From CAZWEZ01 sp964632795 (GTDB taxonomy: Bacteria; Pseudomonadota; Alphaproteobacteria; Rhodospirillales; 2-02-FULL-58-16), in the NCBI GenBank assembly GCA_964632795.1, contig CAZWEZ010000129.1, positions 1-8,503 of the forward strand: 8,503 bases of DNA. Reading direction: 5' to 3'. The notes below the pieces were generated by a model, which did not search any database, had not been told where the DNA came from, and was given only the letters and a program-made list of their open reading frames with translations. Numbering within the stretch: position 1 is the first letter of the stretch; every line of letters starts with the position of its first letter. The translations under genes and the position numbers were made by a program. Positions 1 to 6,293 of the stretch are shown piece after piece.

Positions 1-917
1 GAACCGGAGTTAGCGGATTCGCTGCCTTTGCCTTTGCCTTTGCCTTTGCCTTTGCCTTTGCCTTTGCTGTTTCCTTTACTTGGCCCCACGGAAGCACTCT
101 TGCCTGTTGGGTTCCCTTGACTGATGCCGATGCCGATGCCGATGCCTAAACCCTTACCCTTGGCAGAAGTGGCTTGCACACCGACCTCGGATCCCGGCGC
201 CGACCCGACGCTGGCGGTCTGCCCGGCTGAAACGTCGGATGAGGGTCCATCGGCAGTGGCCGAAACCCCAACCGTTCCTTGGCTCACGCTTACCGAAGCG
301 CTATTTAGGCCAACACTGACACCGAAGGTTGTTCCCTTGACGGCGGCAATCAGATAGGGGGTCTCGACCAGGAAGTGGAGATTGGGCTTCTTGGTGACGT
401 TGAACAGCATGTTGCCGAAGGTTTGCAGGATCCGGGTGCCGGCCTTATCCGGCCACGCCGGTAGGGCCATGCGGGTGTTTGCCGCTATGGCGATGGTGCC
501 TTCTTTGCTCGTCAGCAACGCAAACCCATCATCGCCGCTCTTGACCTGGCTCGACAAACCCAGCGTCGTGCCCGCTGTCAGCGGCTGCCAGAATCCGGCG
601 CCAGGCTCCTGTGGTGAGGTTCCCTCCACGCCTGAGGAGGTATCGAAGGCCGCCATTTCAAGAGCTTCGGCATCCGCCTGCCTGAATAAAATGTCACCGG
701 ATGCGACTTCGACGTCCCATTCGACGTCCCAGTCGCCTTCCCTGGGGCTCCATTTACCCTCCTCGAGTGAGGCCAAATGTTTCATTCGTAGCGATTCAAG
801 GATCATCTCCGTCGTGGTCCGGTCGTCGGCGCCCCCTGGGATCGTCCCCAGTCCGCCAAAAAAGACCAGAAAAACCGTGAAGAAGGTCGCTCCGCGCCAA
901 AGGGTTTTATAGGGCAT
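1..917 (-). CDS. Exported FecR-domain protein with Gly-Ile and Lys-Gly repeats (3' end outside window)
   Basis: The frame is open from ATG 917 to the window edge (about 305 codons, no stop), so the C-terminus is missing. Residues 1-30 look like a signal peptide: basic start, hydrophobic ATFFTVFLVFFGGLG, small residues at PGGA. A FecR-like domain spans roughly residues 110-235. Its hallmarks are GFALLTSKEGTIAIAANT, then VETPYLIAAVKGTTFGVSVG (about 184-203), the SQGTVGV strand and VSAGQTASV. FecR domains are periplasmic beta-rich modules, best known as anti-sigma sensors but also found in unrelated exported proteins. No sigma factor is visible here and no cytoplasmic anti-sigma segment precedes the hydrophobic stretch, so FecR-type sigma regulation is not supported. 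After the domain come four Gly-Ile pairs and seven Lys-Gly pairs. Residues 62-70 contain a small WDVEWDVE duplication. GGAAG lies 8 bases before the ATG and supports this start. The function is unknown and the localisation is inferred. Confidence 0.8.
   Translation of the reverse strand, partial: MPYKTLWRGATFFTVFLVFFGGLGTIPGGADDRTTTEMILESLRMKHLASLEEGKWSPREGDWDVEWDVEVASGDILFRQADAEALEMAAFDTSSGVEGTSPQEPGAGFWQPLTAGTTLGLSSQVKSGDDGFALLTSKEGTIAIAANTRMALPAWPDKAGTRILQTFGNMLFNVTKKPNLHFLVETPYLIAAVKGTTFGVSVGLNSASVSVSQGTVGVSATADGPSSDVSAGQTASVGSAPGSEVGVQATSAKGKGLGIGIGIGISQGNPTGKSASVGPSKGNSKGKGKGKGKGKGKGSESANSG
25..66 (-). repeat. Hexanucleotide tandem repeat, 7 copies of CCTTTG (Lys-Gly codons)
   Basis: Seven perfect copies of CCTTTG on the plus strand read as (AAA GGC) on the coding minus strand, giving seven Lys-Gly pairs in the tail of the FecR-domain protein. 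A six-base unit keeps the frame, so copy-number change would alter tail length and charge without disrupting the protein. The unbroken identity of the copies suggests recent slippage. Confidence 0.9.
123..146 (-). repeat. Hexanucleotide tandem repeat, 4 copies of GATGCC (Gly-Ile codons)
   Basis: Four perfect copies of GATGCC on the plus strand read as GGC ATC on the minus strand, giving Gly-Ile four times between the FecR domain and the Lys-Gly tail. It is a second in-frame six-base repeat in the same gene, with a different unit. Confidence 0.85.
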
Positions 918-1054
918 GGCACACACTTCCTATCTCAAGGGGAACAAGGTGATGGAAACAACTCCTAACACTACCTGCGCGATTTAAGGCCCAGGAAGAT
1001 CGCCCATTCGTCCTGTTCATTCCTTACAACTCCGCTCTCGATTCATCGACCCGG

Positions 1055-1354
1055 CTATCTGCTTCCCCGGAAGCGGATTTCCTCCGTCGCCTCGTGAACC
1101 CGCGCGGTTATCGCGACCACCGGAATGTCCCTCGGCTCATCGTCCTTCCTGAGCATCCTGACCACGTCCAGGCCTGAGATGTCGGGAAGCTAGATGTCCA
1201 TGATGGCGAGGTCGGGGGAGCGTTCACAAACCAGCCCCAGGACCCGTCTGCCTTCCCCGGTCTGGATCGCCGTGTAACCCTTTGCCTGCAGCAGATCGCT
1301 GAAAAGCTTCACGTGAAGCTTGTCGTCATCGACCATCAGGTTGGTTCCCAGCAT
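1055..1354 (-). pseudogene. Broken DivK-like single-domain response regulator (amber codon after phospho-Asp, degraded C-terminus)
   Basis: Reading from ATG 1354 gives a receiver domain close to DivK. It has an acidic pocket (VDDD, residues 8-11), KLFSDLLQAKGYTAIQT, then RSPDLAIMDI with the phosphoacceptor at Asp53, the same position as in Caulobacter DivK. Codon 55 (1190-1192) is TAG where the family has Gln (CAG in MDIQLP), a single C-to-T change. The frame continues with recognisable sequence: LPDISGLDVVRMLRKDD, then IPVVAITA with the conserved Thr at 83. After residue 84 the usual FAMKGDEE segment is replaced by unrelated residues and a second TAG stops at codon 100. The conserved Lys and the last helix are therefore missing. 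No good Shine-Dalgarno precedes the ATG. An intact protein would have acted in a cytoplasmic phosphorelay. This copy cannot make a full receiver unless the stop is read through, and even then it lacks the C-terminal switch region. Confidence 0.82.
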
Positions 1355-1439
1355 CGCGTCCGCGCCCCCAAACGGCGATTTGAGCGATCCGTCTCCCCTT
1401 CACCTCTTTGGCGTGCGTGATTCGAAGTGTTATTAATGG

Positions 1440-1467
1440 ATTCTACAACAATTGTCGCCGTTTGTAA
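1440..1467 (-). promoter_or_regulatory. Possible sigma70-like promoter upstream of the DivK-like pseudogene
   Basis: On the minus strand TTACAA (1467-1462) and TAGAAT (1445-1440) are separated by 16 bases in an AT-richer stretch of the iorB/pseudogene gap, about 85 bases before ATG 1354. The -10 matches consensus at 5 of 6 positions and the -35 only at 3 of 6, so this is a weak call. Nothing else recognisable is seen in 1355-1597. Confidence 0.22.
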
Positions 1468-1597
1468 CCTGTGGACAAATACGGGCATGGGAACAAGCGT
1501 ATTCGATGAAGGCTATTTTTCAGTTCGCGACTCAGGCCCGCCTCATCTCATCAAGACAGAACACCGACAGACAAGGATGAGGTATCTCGAAGGGTGG

Positions 1598-2218
1598 CTA
1601 TGTACCGGCGGCGGCTTGTCGGCCCCGGTGGAAGGCCTTGGCGTTGAGCTCGGCGAGGGCCGGCTTGCGGGCTCGGAAGCGCTCGACGACGCACCGTTCG
1701 ATGGTCGCCGCATCCAGCGGCAGGTGGTCGGCCGCGGCGCCCAGCATCACGGTGTTGGCCAACCGCACCTCGCCGAGGTCGGCGGCGATGGCGGTGGCGT
1801 CCAGCTCGAGGACCCGGACCCCGCCGGCGCGCAAGGTGGCGATCGGGTCCTCGGGGTACTCGAACAGCCCCCCCGTGACCACCAGCGGCAGCACCCGGGC
1901 GGTGTTGACCAGGGCCAGCCCCCCGGGGCGCAGGTGGGGGCCCCAGCGCAGGCCCTCGGCGGCCTCGAAGGCGACCAGCAGGTCGGCGCTGCCGGGGACG
2001 ATCACCGGCGACAGGACCCGGGGCCCGAAGCGCACCTGCGAGGACACCACCCCGCCCCGCTGGGCCATCCCGGCGACCTCGGTCTTCTTGACGTCGTGGC
2101 CGGCGGCCAGCGCCGCGGTGGCGATCACCTCGGCCGCCGTCATCACCCCCTGGCCGCCGATGCCGACCACCAGCACGTTGACCACGGCGTTGCCGGGGGC
2201 GTTGGCGTCGGCGCCCAT
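1598..2218 (-). CDS. iorB: Indolepyruvate:ferredoxin oxidoreductase, beta subunit
   Basis: This is the small (gamma-type) subunit of the 2-oxoacid:ferredoxin oxidoreductase superfamily. With IorA it oxidatively decarboxylates aryl pyruvates (from Trp, Phe, Tyr transamination) to arylacetyl-CoA and reduces ferredoxin in the cytoplasm. The 206-residue length is normal for IorB. Visible family features are the N-terminal glycine-rich VVGIGGQGVMTAAEVIA (about 18-34), the TEVAGMAQRGGVVSSQVRFG segment (about 46-65), ADLLVAFEAAEGLRW, and the later EVRLANTVMLGA stretch. The iorA stop overlaps the start as TGATG, and GGAGG sits 7 bases before ATG 2218, so translation is probably coupled to iorA. An alternative GTG start lies one codon upstream at 2221. 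No hairpin followed by a T run is visible after the stop. Confidence 0.93.
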   Translation of the reverse strand: MGADANAPGNAVVNVLVVGIGGQGVMTAAEVIATAALAAGHDVKKTEVAGMAQRGGVVSSQVRFGPRVLSPVIVPGSADLLVAFEAAEGLRWGPHLRPGGLALVNTARVLPLVVTGGLFEYPEDPIATLRAGGVRVLELDATAIAADLGEVRLANTVMLGAAADHLPLDAATIERCVVERFRARKPALAELNAKAFHRGRQAAAGT

Positions 2219-4050
2219 CACGCCGCCTCCAGCGGCACGATCACCTTGGGCGGGCAGGTCTCAATGCACAGCCCGCAGCCGGTGCACGCCGCGCTCTCGA
2301 TCTTGACGAAGGCCAGCGGCGCCTCGCGCCCGCCCTTCTTGAGCTCGACCTCGCGCCGGGTGACGACGATCGCCGGACAGCCCACCGCCAGGCAGTTGGC
2401 GCACCCGGTGCAGTCGTCCTCGACCACCTTCAGCGGCGGTTGCGGCCGGTAGTCGCCGATCAGCACGCACGGCCGGTCGGTGACGATCACCGAGGGCTCC
2501 TCGACGGCGATCTCCCGGCGCAGCACCTTGTACAGCTCGGGCAGCCGGTAGGGATCGACCACGTGGACCCTTTCTTCGGCCACCCCCAGGGCCCGGGCCA
2601 GGGCCGCGAAGTCGATCCGCGGCGCTTCGGCGCCGTAGAGGTCGCGCCCGGTCCCCGGGTGGTCCTGGCCGCCGGTCATGCCGACGGCCCGGTTGTCGAG
2701 CAGCAGGACCGTCACGTTGGCCCGGTTGTAGACGATGTTGAGCAGCCCCTGCATGCCCATGTGGAGGAACGTCGAATCGCCGATCACCGCGACCACCGCC
2801 TTGCCCGCCCCGGCCTCGCCGCGGGCCAGGTCGAGGCCCTGGGCCACCCCCATCGAGGCGCCCATCGAGATGGTGGTGTCCAGCGCCTGCCAGGGATGGC
2901 CGGCGCCCAGCGTGTAGCAGCCGATGTCGCCGGCGATCACCACCTTCTTCCTCAGCCGGGCCAGGCAGCAGTAGATGCTCAGATGCGGACAGGCCGCGCA
3001 CAGGGTCGGCGGCCGCGGGAACAGGGCCGGCGCCGGGGCCGGGGCCGCCTCCTTGCCGCCGTCGCCCGCCAGCCCCGCCTTCAGCACCTCCGGGGTCAGC
3101 TCGCCCGAGGCCGGCAGCAGGTCCTTGCCGTGGACCTCGAGGCCGGCGGCGCGCAGTTCGTTCTCGACCAGCGGCTCGGTCTCCTCGACCACCACCAGGC
3201 GCTCGACCTTGTCGGCCAGGCGGCGGGCCAGGCCCACCGGGAGCGGACAGCCGAGCCCCAGCTTGAGCACCGGCGCCTCTGGGAAGGCCTCGCGGACGTG
3301 CATGTAGGCCGGGCCCGAGGCGATGAAACCGAGAGACCGATCGGCGCCCTCCTCGAGCACGTTGAGATCGCACGTCTCGCTGTATTCGGCCAGCCGGCGG
3401 TCGCGCGCCGCCATCACCGGCAGCCGCTTGCGGGCGTTGTTGGGGGTCATCACCCAGCGCGTCGGATCGACCTCGAAGCCGGGGATCGGGCGCTCCCGGC
3501 GCTGGCCCAGCTCGACCATCCCCTTGACGTGGCAGACCCGGGTGGTCATGCGGACCAACACCGGCGCCTCGAAGTCCTCCGATATCTCGAAGGCGCGCAG
3601 CACCATGGCGTGGGCTTCCCGGGAATCCGCCGGCTCCAGCACCGGCAGGTGGGCGAAGCGGCCCCAGTAGCGCGAATCCTGCTCGTTCTGCGACGACGAC
3701 ATGCCGACGTCGTCGCAGACCACGATCACCAGGCCGCCGACCACCCCGCACAGGGTCAGGGTCATCAGGGCGTCCGAGGCGACGTTGAGGCCGACGTGCT
3801 TGAGCGCGCACATCGCCCGGGCGCCGGACATCGAGGCGCCGATGGCGACCTCGAGGGACACCTTCTCGTTGACCGCCCACTGGCCACGGACGTCGGGGTA
3901 GAGGGCGATGTTCTCCAGGATCTCGGTCGAGGGCGTCCCCGGATAGGCCGCCGCCACCGCCGTCCCCGCCTCCCACACCGCGCGCGCCACCGCCTCGTTG
4001 CCCGACAGCAACACCCGGCTGCCCGCCGGCGCCACCACGACCTTGTCCAC
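2218..4050 (-). CDS. iorA: Indolepyruvate:ferredoxin oxidoreductase, alpha subunit
   Basis: This is the catalytic, thiamine-diphosphate-dependent subunit of the aryl pyruvate:ferredoxin oxidoreductase. Numbered from GTG 4050 (610 residues), the N-terminal pyrimidine-binding domain carries AAYPGTPSTEILE near 35-47. A CAACPH motif is at about 351-356. The TPP/Mg domain shows GDIGCYTLG (about 374-382), the GDS of AVIGDSTFLHMG (about 424) and DNRAVGMTGGQ (about 452). The C-terminus carries two [4Fe-4S] ferredoxin clusters: Cys547/550/553/558 and Cys589/592/595/599, each with Pro after the last Cys. GTG 4050 is chosen because GAGGAGG lies 7 bases before it; a longer reading to 4086 only translates the palindromic element. 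The length fits the two-subunit IorA rather than the fused single-chain enzymes of over 1,100 residues found in many aerobic proteobacteria. It is the first gene of an iorA-iorB operon. Confidence 0.94.
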   Translation of the reverse strand: MDKVVVAPAGSRVLLSGNEAVARAVWEAGTAVAAAYPGTPSTEILENIALYPDVRGQWAVNEKVSLEVAIGASMSGARAMCALKHVGLNVASDALMTLTLCGVVGGLVIVVCDDVGMSSSQNEQDSRYWGRFAHLPVLEPADSREAHAMVLRAFEISEDFEAPVLVRMTTRVCHVKGMVELGQRRERPIPGFEVDPTRWVMTPNNARKRLPVMAARDRRLAEYSETCDLNVLEEGADRSLGFIASGPAYMHVREAFPEAPVLKLGLGCPLPVGLARRLADKVERLVVVEETEPLVENELRAAGLEVHGKDLLPASGELTPEVLKAGLAGDGGKEAAPAPAPALFPRPPTLCAACPHLSIYCCLARLRKKVVIAGDIGCYTLGAGHPWQALDTTISMGASMGVAQGLDLARGEAGAGKAVVAVIGDSTFLHMGMQGLLNIVYNRANVTVLLLDNRAVGMTGGQDHPGTGRDLYGAEAPRIDFAALARALGVAEERVHVVDPYRLPELYKVLRREIAVEEPSVIVTDRPCVLIGDYRPQPPLKVVEDDCTGCANCLAVGCPAIVVTRREVELKKGGREAPLAFVKIESAACTGCGLCIETCPPKVIVPLEAA

Positions 4051-4057
4051 CGACCGT

Positions 4058-4064
4058 CCTCCTC
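4058..4064 (-). promoter_or_regulatory. Strong Shine-Dalgarno that fixes the iorA GTG start
   Basis: GAGGAGG on the minus strand ends 7 bases before GTG 4050. This decides the start in favour of the GTG over the upstream in-frame codon at 4086, which lies inside the palindromic element and has no such site. Confidence 0.8.
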
Positions 4065-4072
4065 GGCAATTA

Positions 4073-4173
4073 ATACCAAGGTTCACTGATAATGACCCAT
4101 AGAGACGGCTTTCCTCCTACCCGGCGGCACGCCGAGGCGATCTCTATGGGTCATTATCAGTGAACCTTGGTAT
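4073..4173. repeat. Palindromic TACCAAGG element, copy A (MITE-like, 33-bp perfect arms)
   Basis: The left arm 4073-4105 and right arm 4141-4173 are perfect 33-base reverse complements around a 35-base centre. The tips read ATACCAAGG...CCTTGGTAT and the inner arms ATAATGACCCATAGAGA. The centre contains CCTCCTACCC (4113-4122) and CGGCACGCC (4125-4133), both of which also occur in reverse complement in the second copy at 6266-6425. It lies in the gap between the divergent iorA and the membrane-protein gene. There is no coding capacity, so a non-autonomous mobile element or a structured REP-like repeat are the main readings. The TA at each tip is what IS630/Tc1-type insertion would leave, but this is only suggestive. 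The rest of the gap (4174-4319) shows no clear promoter. Confidence 0.88.
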
Positions 4174-4319
4174 GAGCCGGCGATGGTAACCGCAAACTGT
4201 TCGTAGGGCAAACAATCCCCCGGCCCCCCCACGAAGGCCCTTTCGAAGACCGTGATTGAGCCCCCCCCGTCATTGGGATAGCCTCCATCGCCATACGCCT
4301 TGCCGATCTAGGAGATAGC

Positions 4320-5444
4320 GTGTTCAAAAAAATCCCGGACGTCTCCCGGTTCCCGGTCAGGATCAGCCATGACAATTGGGCCATGGGAATCGGACTGACG
4401 GCGTTCGCCGCCTTTTTCCTGACGCTGGCGGCATATGGCGATCCCGGCTCCGATACCTTGGGATGGTTGATCACCCTTACGTTCGGCGTCATCGGCCTGC
4501 CCATCGGCGTTGTCCTGATGGGGCAACGCGACAACATCGAGATCGACCGGGAGACCGTCACCGTGCGCCAGCGCGTGTGGCGCAAGCGGACAACGTGGAG
4601 CGAACCCCTGGCCAACTTCCACGGCGTCCTGCGCCGCGTCGAATCGAGGTTCGGACACAACAAGCGCTACAGGCTCTACAACGTCGAACTGCTGCACCCG
4701 GAGGAGGACAAGACGCTGCTTCTCCACAAGAGCCAGAAAGAGGATGGGATCCGGGCCTTCTGGGAGACCGCGGCGCGGACCTTCGAGCTTCCGGCGCTGG
4801 AAGTGGGCGAACAAGGCATAATCGGGCGCCAGGTGGCCGATCTCGACAAATCGATCCAGGAGCTGGCCCGGGAAGGCCGTCTCGAGGACGACTTCGACGC
4901 CTCCCAGGCGCCGCCCAAGGGCATCGCCTGGCGGCGCCACGAAGACAGGCTCGTGGTCTCGGTGCGCCTGGCCTATTCCAGCGGCATCGTCTGGATCGTG
5001 GTCGGACTGGCGCTCATGGTCGCCATCCCGGCCCTGCTCGGGGTGACGGTGGGCCTTATCTCCGGCGAGCCGACATTGGTCTACGGCTTTTCGGTGATGC
5101 TCGTTCCCGCCGCCGCCGTCGCCGCCTGGATGGCCACCGTCAAACGGTGGATCGTCATCACGCCGTCCACCCTGCGGGTCTTCGGACGCTGGCTGTGCGG
5201 CCCCTATCCGCACCCCCGGAGCGGCCGGGGCGAAGTCGCCGTCGGTCAAATCGAAACCGTCATCCGGCGCCCCGACGTGGGACGCATCGACCGCGAGGAG
5301 TTGCGGATCGAATCCGACACCGGGGGGATCACCATCGGGCCGCTGGTCGAGGAACAGGGCCGGTGGCTGGAACACTTCATCGTCTCCGCCACCATCGGCG
5401 CCCCCGGCGCCCGCCAGGATTATACCAGCGGCCACAATCACTGA
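4320..5444 (+). CDS. Unrecognised membrane protein with duplicated helix-pair plus beta-domain architecture
   Basis: I do not recognise the family. The 374-residue protein starts at GTG 4320, with AGGAG 6 bases upstream. It has two hydrophobic helix pairs, about 20-39 with 47-67 and about 220-247 with 252-272. Each pair is followed by a soluble, beta-strand-rich segment. The first (about 68-215) contains NIEIDRETVTVRQRVWRKR and YNVELLHPEEDKTLLLH; the second (about 274-360) contains RWIVITPSTLRVFGRWLCG and EELRIESDTGGITIGPLVEE. This pattern resembles bacterial PH-like membrane proteins, in which a helix pair precedes a small beta barrel, but the resemblance is inferred from hydropathy and strand pattern only. 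There is no signal peptide, enzyme motif or metal site. It is divergent from iorA, convergent with the HExxH protein, and appears to be a single-gene unit. Confidence 0.8.
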   Translation: MFKKIPDVSRFPVRISHDNWAMGIGLTAFAAFFLTLAAYGDPGSDTLGWLITLTFGVIGLPIGVVLMGQRDNIEIDRETVTVRQRVWRKRTTWSEPLANFHGVLRRVESRFGHNKRYRLYNVELLHPEEDKTLLLHKSQKEDGIRAFWETAARTFELPALEVGEQGIIGRQVADLDKSIQELAREGRLEDDFDASQAPPKGIAWRRHEDRLVVSVRLAYSSGIVWIVVGLALMVAIPALLGVTVGLISGEPTLVYGFSVMLVPAAAVAAWMATVKRWIVITPSTLRVFGRWLCGPYPHPRSGRGEVAVGQIETVIRRPDVGRIDREELRIESDTGGITIGPLVEEQGRWLEHFIVSATIGAPGARQDYTSGHNH

Positions 5445-5454
5445 CTCCCCCGAC

Positions 5455-5559
5455 CATCCTTCGACACGCCGCTTGCGCGGCTGCTCAGGATGAGATTTTT
5501 TGAAAAATAAAGAGATTCCTCATCCTGAGCAGCGAGCGAAGCTCGCGTGTCGAAGGATG
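5455..5559. repeat. Compound palindrome of the CATCCTTCGA...CTCAGGATGAG type between convergent genes
   Basis: The left arm 5455-5494 and right arm 5519-5559 share outer sequences CATCCTTCGACACGC and CTGCTCAGGATGAG in inverted orientation. Between those blocks each arm has its own small hairpin of different sequence: CCGC-TTGC-GCGG on the left and CGAGC-GAA-GCTCG on the right. The 24-base centre is AT-rich and has a six-T run. From general knowledge, this repeat type is scattered through many alphaproteobacterial genomes. Its place between two convergent stop codons would suit a bidirectional terminator, which is inferred. Nothing else is seen between 5445 and 5597. Confidence 0.85.
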
Positions 5560-5597
5560 CCCACAGGTCAGTGTCTCTGTCCGCTGGTATTAGTCGA

Positions 5598-6293
5598 TCA
5601 CCAGTTGGTGCAGCTCGCACGGGTGGCCTGGTAGCTCTTGAGGGTATCGAGTTTGTCGTGGGCGCGGTCGCGCTCCCGGTTCATGGCCCTGATCAGCGGC
5701 TTGAGGCGCTTGCTCAGCAGATCGCTGTAGGATTTCTTGGCCTTTTTCTCGGTCCGGGCGACGATCCAGGGCCTTTTTCTGAGGGTGTCCACGATTCGCT
5801 TGCGGATCTTCGGGGTGTATTTTTCCATCGCCCGGGAATTGATCCCCACGTGCTTGTTCTCGTGGCGGAGGATGGCCTTGTACTCGCAACTGCGCTTGGG
5901 GTATTGGCGGTCGATGTAGACGGTCATCTTGGGAAAGCCGACCCGGATCTCGGCCTTTTTCAGAAAGGCGCAGTACTTGAAATCCCCGACCTTGCCATAG
6001 GCAATCCGGGTCCCGAAGCTGTAGGCGAACTCGGCCACGGTGAGCCCCATGGTGATTAACTTCGCGCGCTTCTTCCCCGTGTTCCTTTTCGAGAACATGG
6101 CATCGATCTTTTTGCGGCTCTTGGTGTGGTCGTAGCGGATCTTGCCGTCGTCGCGGATCAGCTCGACCACCGGCGCCGCGTCGGGACTCGGGCAGGTGGC
6201 GGCCCCGGCCCCGCCGGCCGGCCAAACGACCAGGACGACGATCGCCGCCCGTCCGATCCAACCCCATACCAAGGAGCGATGATAATGACCCAT
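5598..6293 (-). CDS. Small exported protein with an HExxH motif, putative metalloprotease-like (DUF922-like?)
   Basis: The protein has 231 residues from ATG 6293. It starts MGHYHRSLVW, followed by a hydrophobic core (about 15-27, AAIVVLVVW) and AGGAGAA|TC, a plausible signal peptide cleaved near residue 32. The mature part is basic and has four cysteines (34, 108, 136, 228), an even number that could form two disulfides in the periplasm. HENKH at 144-148 fits the HExxH zinc-binding consensus, in AILRHENKHVGINSRAME. The position of this motif after a strand-rich half and before a long Lys/Arg-rich helical tail recalls DUF922-type predicted secreted proteases. That assignment is from memory of the pattern and is tentative. 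The start codon and first nine codons lie in the left arm of the palindromic element at 6266-6425, and no strong Shine-Dalgarno is visible (only GAGGG about 10 bases upstream). The gene is divergent from mnmA. Confidence 0.72.
   Translation of the reverse strand: MGHYHRSLVWGWIGRAAIVVLVVWPAGGAGAATCPSPDAAPVVELIRDDGKIRYDHTKSRKKIDAMFSKRNTGKKRAKLITMGLTVAEFAYSFGTRIAYGKVGDFKYCAFLKKAEIRVGFPKMTVYIDRQYPKRSCEYKAILRHENKHVGINSRAMEKYTPKIRKRIVDTLRKRPWIVARTEKKAKKSYSDLLSKRLKPLIRAMNRERDRAHDKLDTLKSYQATRASCTNW

Noticed and set aside
1190..1192. In-frame TAG as a pyrrolysine or other recoded codon in the DivK-like gene.
   Set aside because: Homologues have Gln here, the gene is also truncated at its C-terminus, and no recoding machinery is visible; simple decay explains it.
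1544..1582. CCTCATC...GATGAGG inverted repeat after iorB as a terminator.
   Set aside because: The stem is only 7 bases with a loop of about 25 and no T run follows, so it is probably chance.
4070..4075. TATTAA at the left tip of copy A as the iorA -10 box.
   Set aside because: Transcription would begin within or after the GAGGAGG site, leaving iorA without its ribosome-binding site.
4051..4086. Longer iorA start at 4086.
   Set aside because: The extra 12 codons translate the tip of the palindromic element and lack a ribosome site; GTG 4050 has GAGGAGG at 7 bases.
2261..4089. Very long open frames on both strands overlapping iorA, for example 2440-4089 plus and 2261-4069 minus.
   Set aside because: They are GC-bias shadows of iorA: low-complexity Gly/Arg/Pro/His-rich translations without any domain, while iorA has full family motifs.
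4308..5441. Long minus-strand frame opposite the membrane-protein gene.
   Set aside because: Its translation is Asp/Gly/Pro/His-rich with no motif; the plus frame has a good Shine-Dalgarno and coherent membrane segments.
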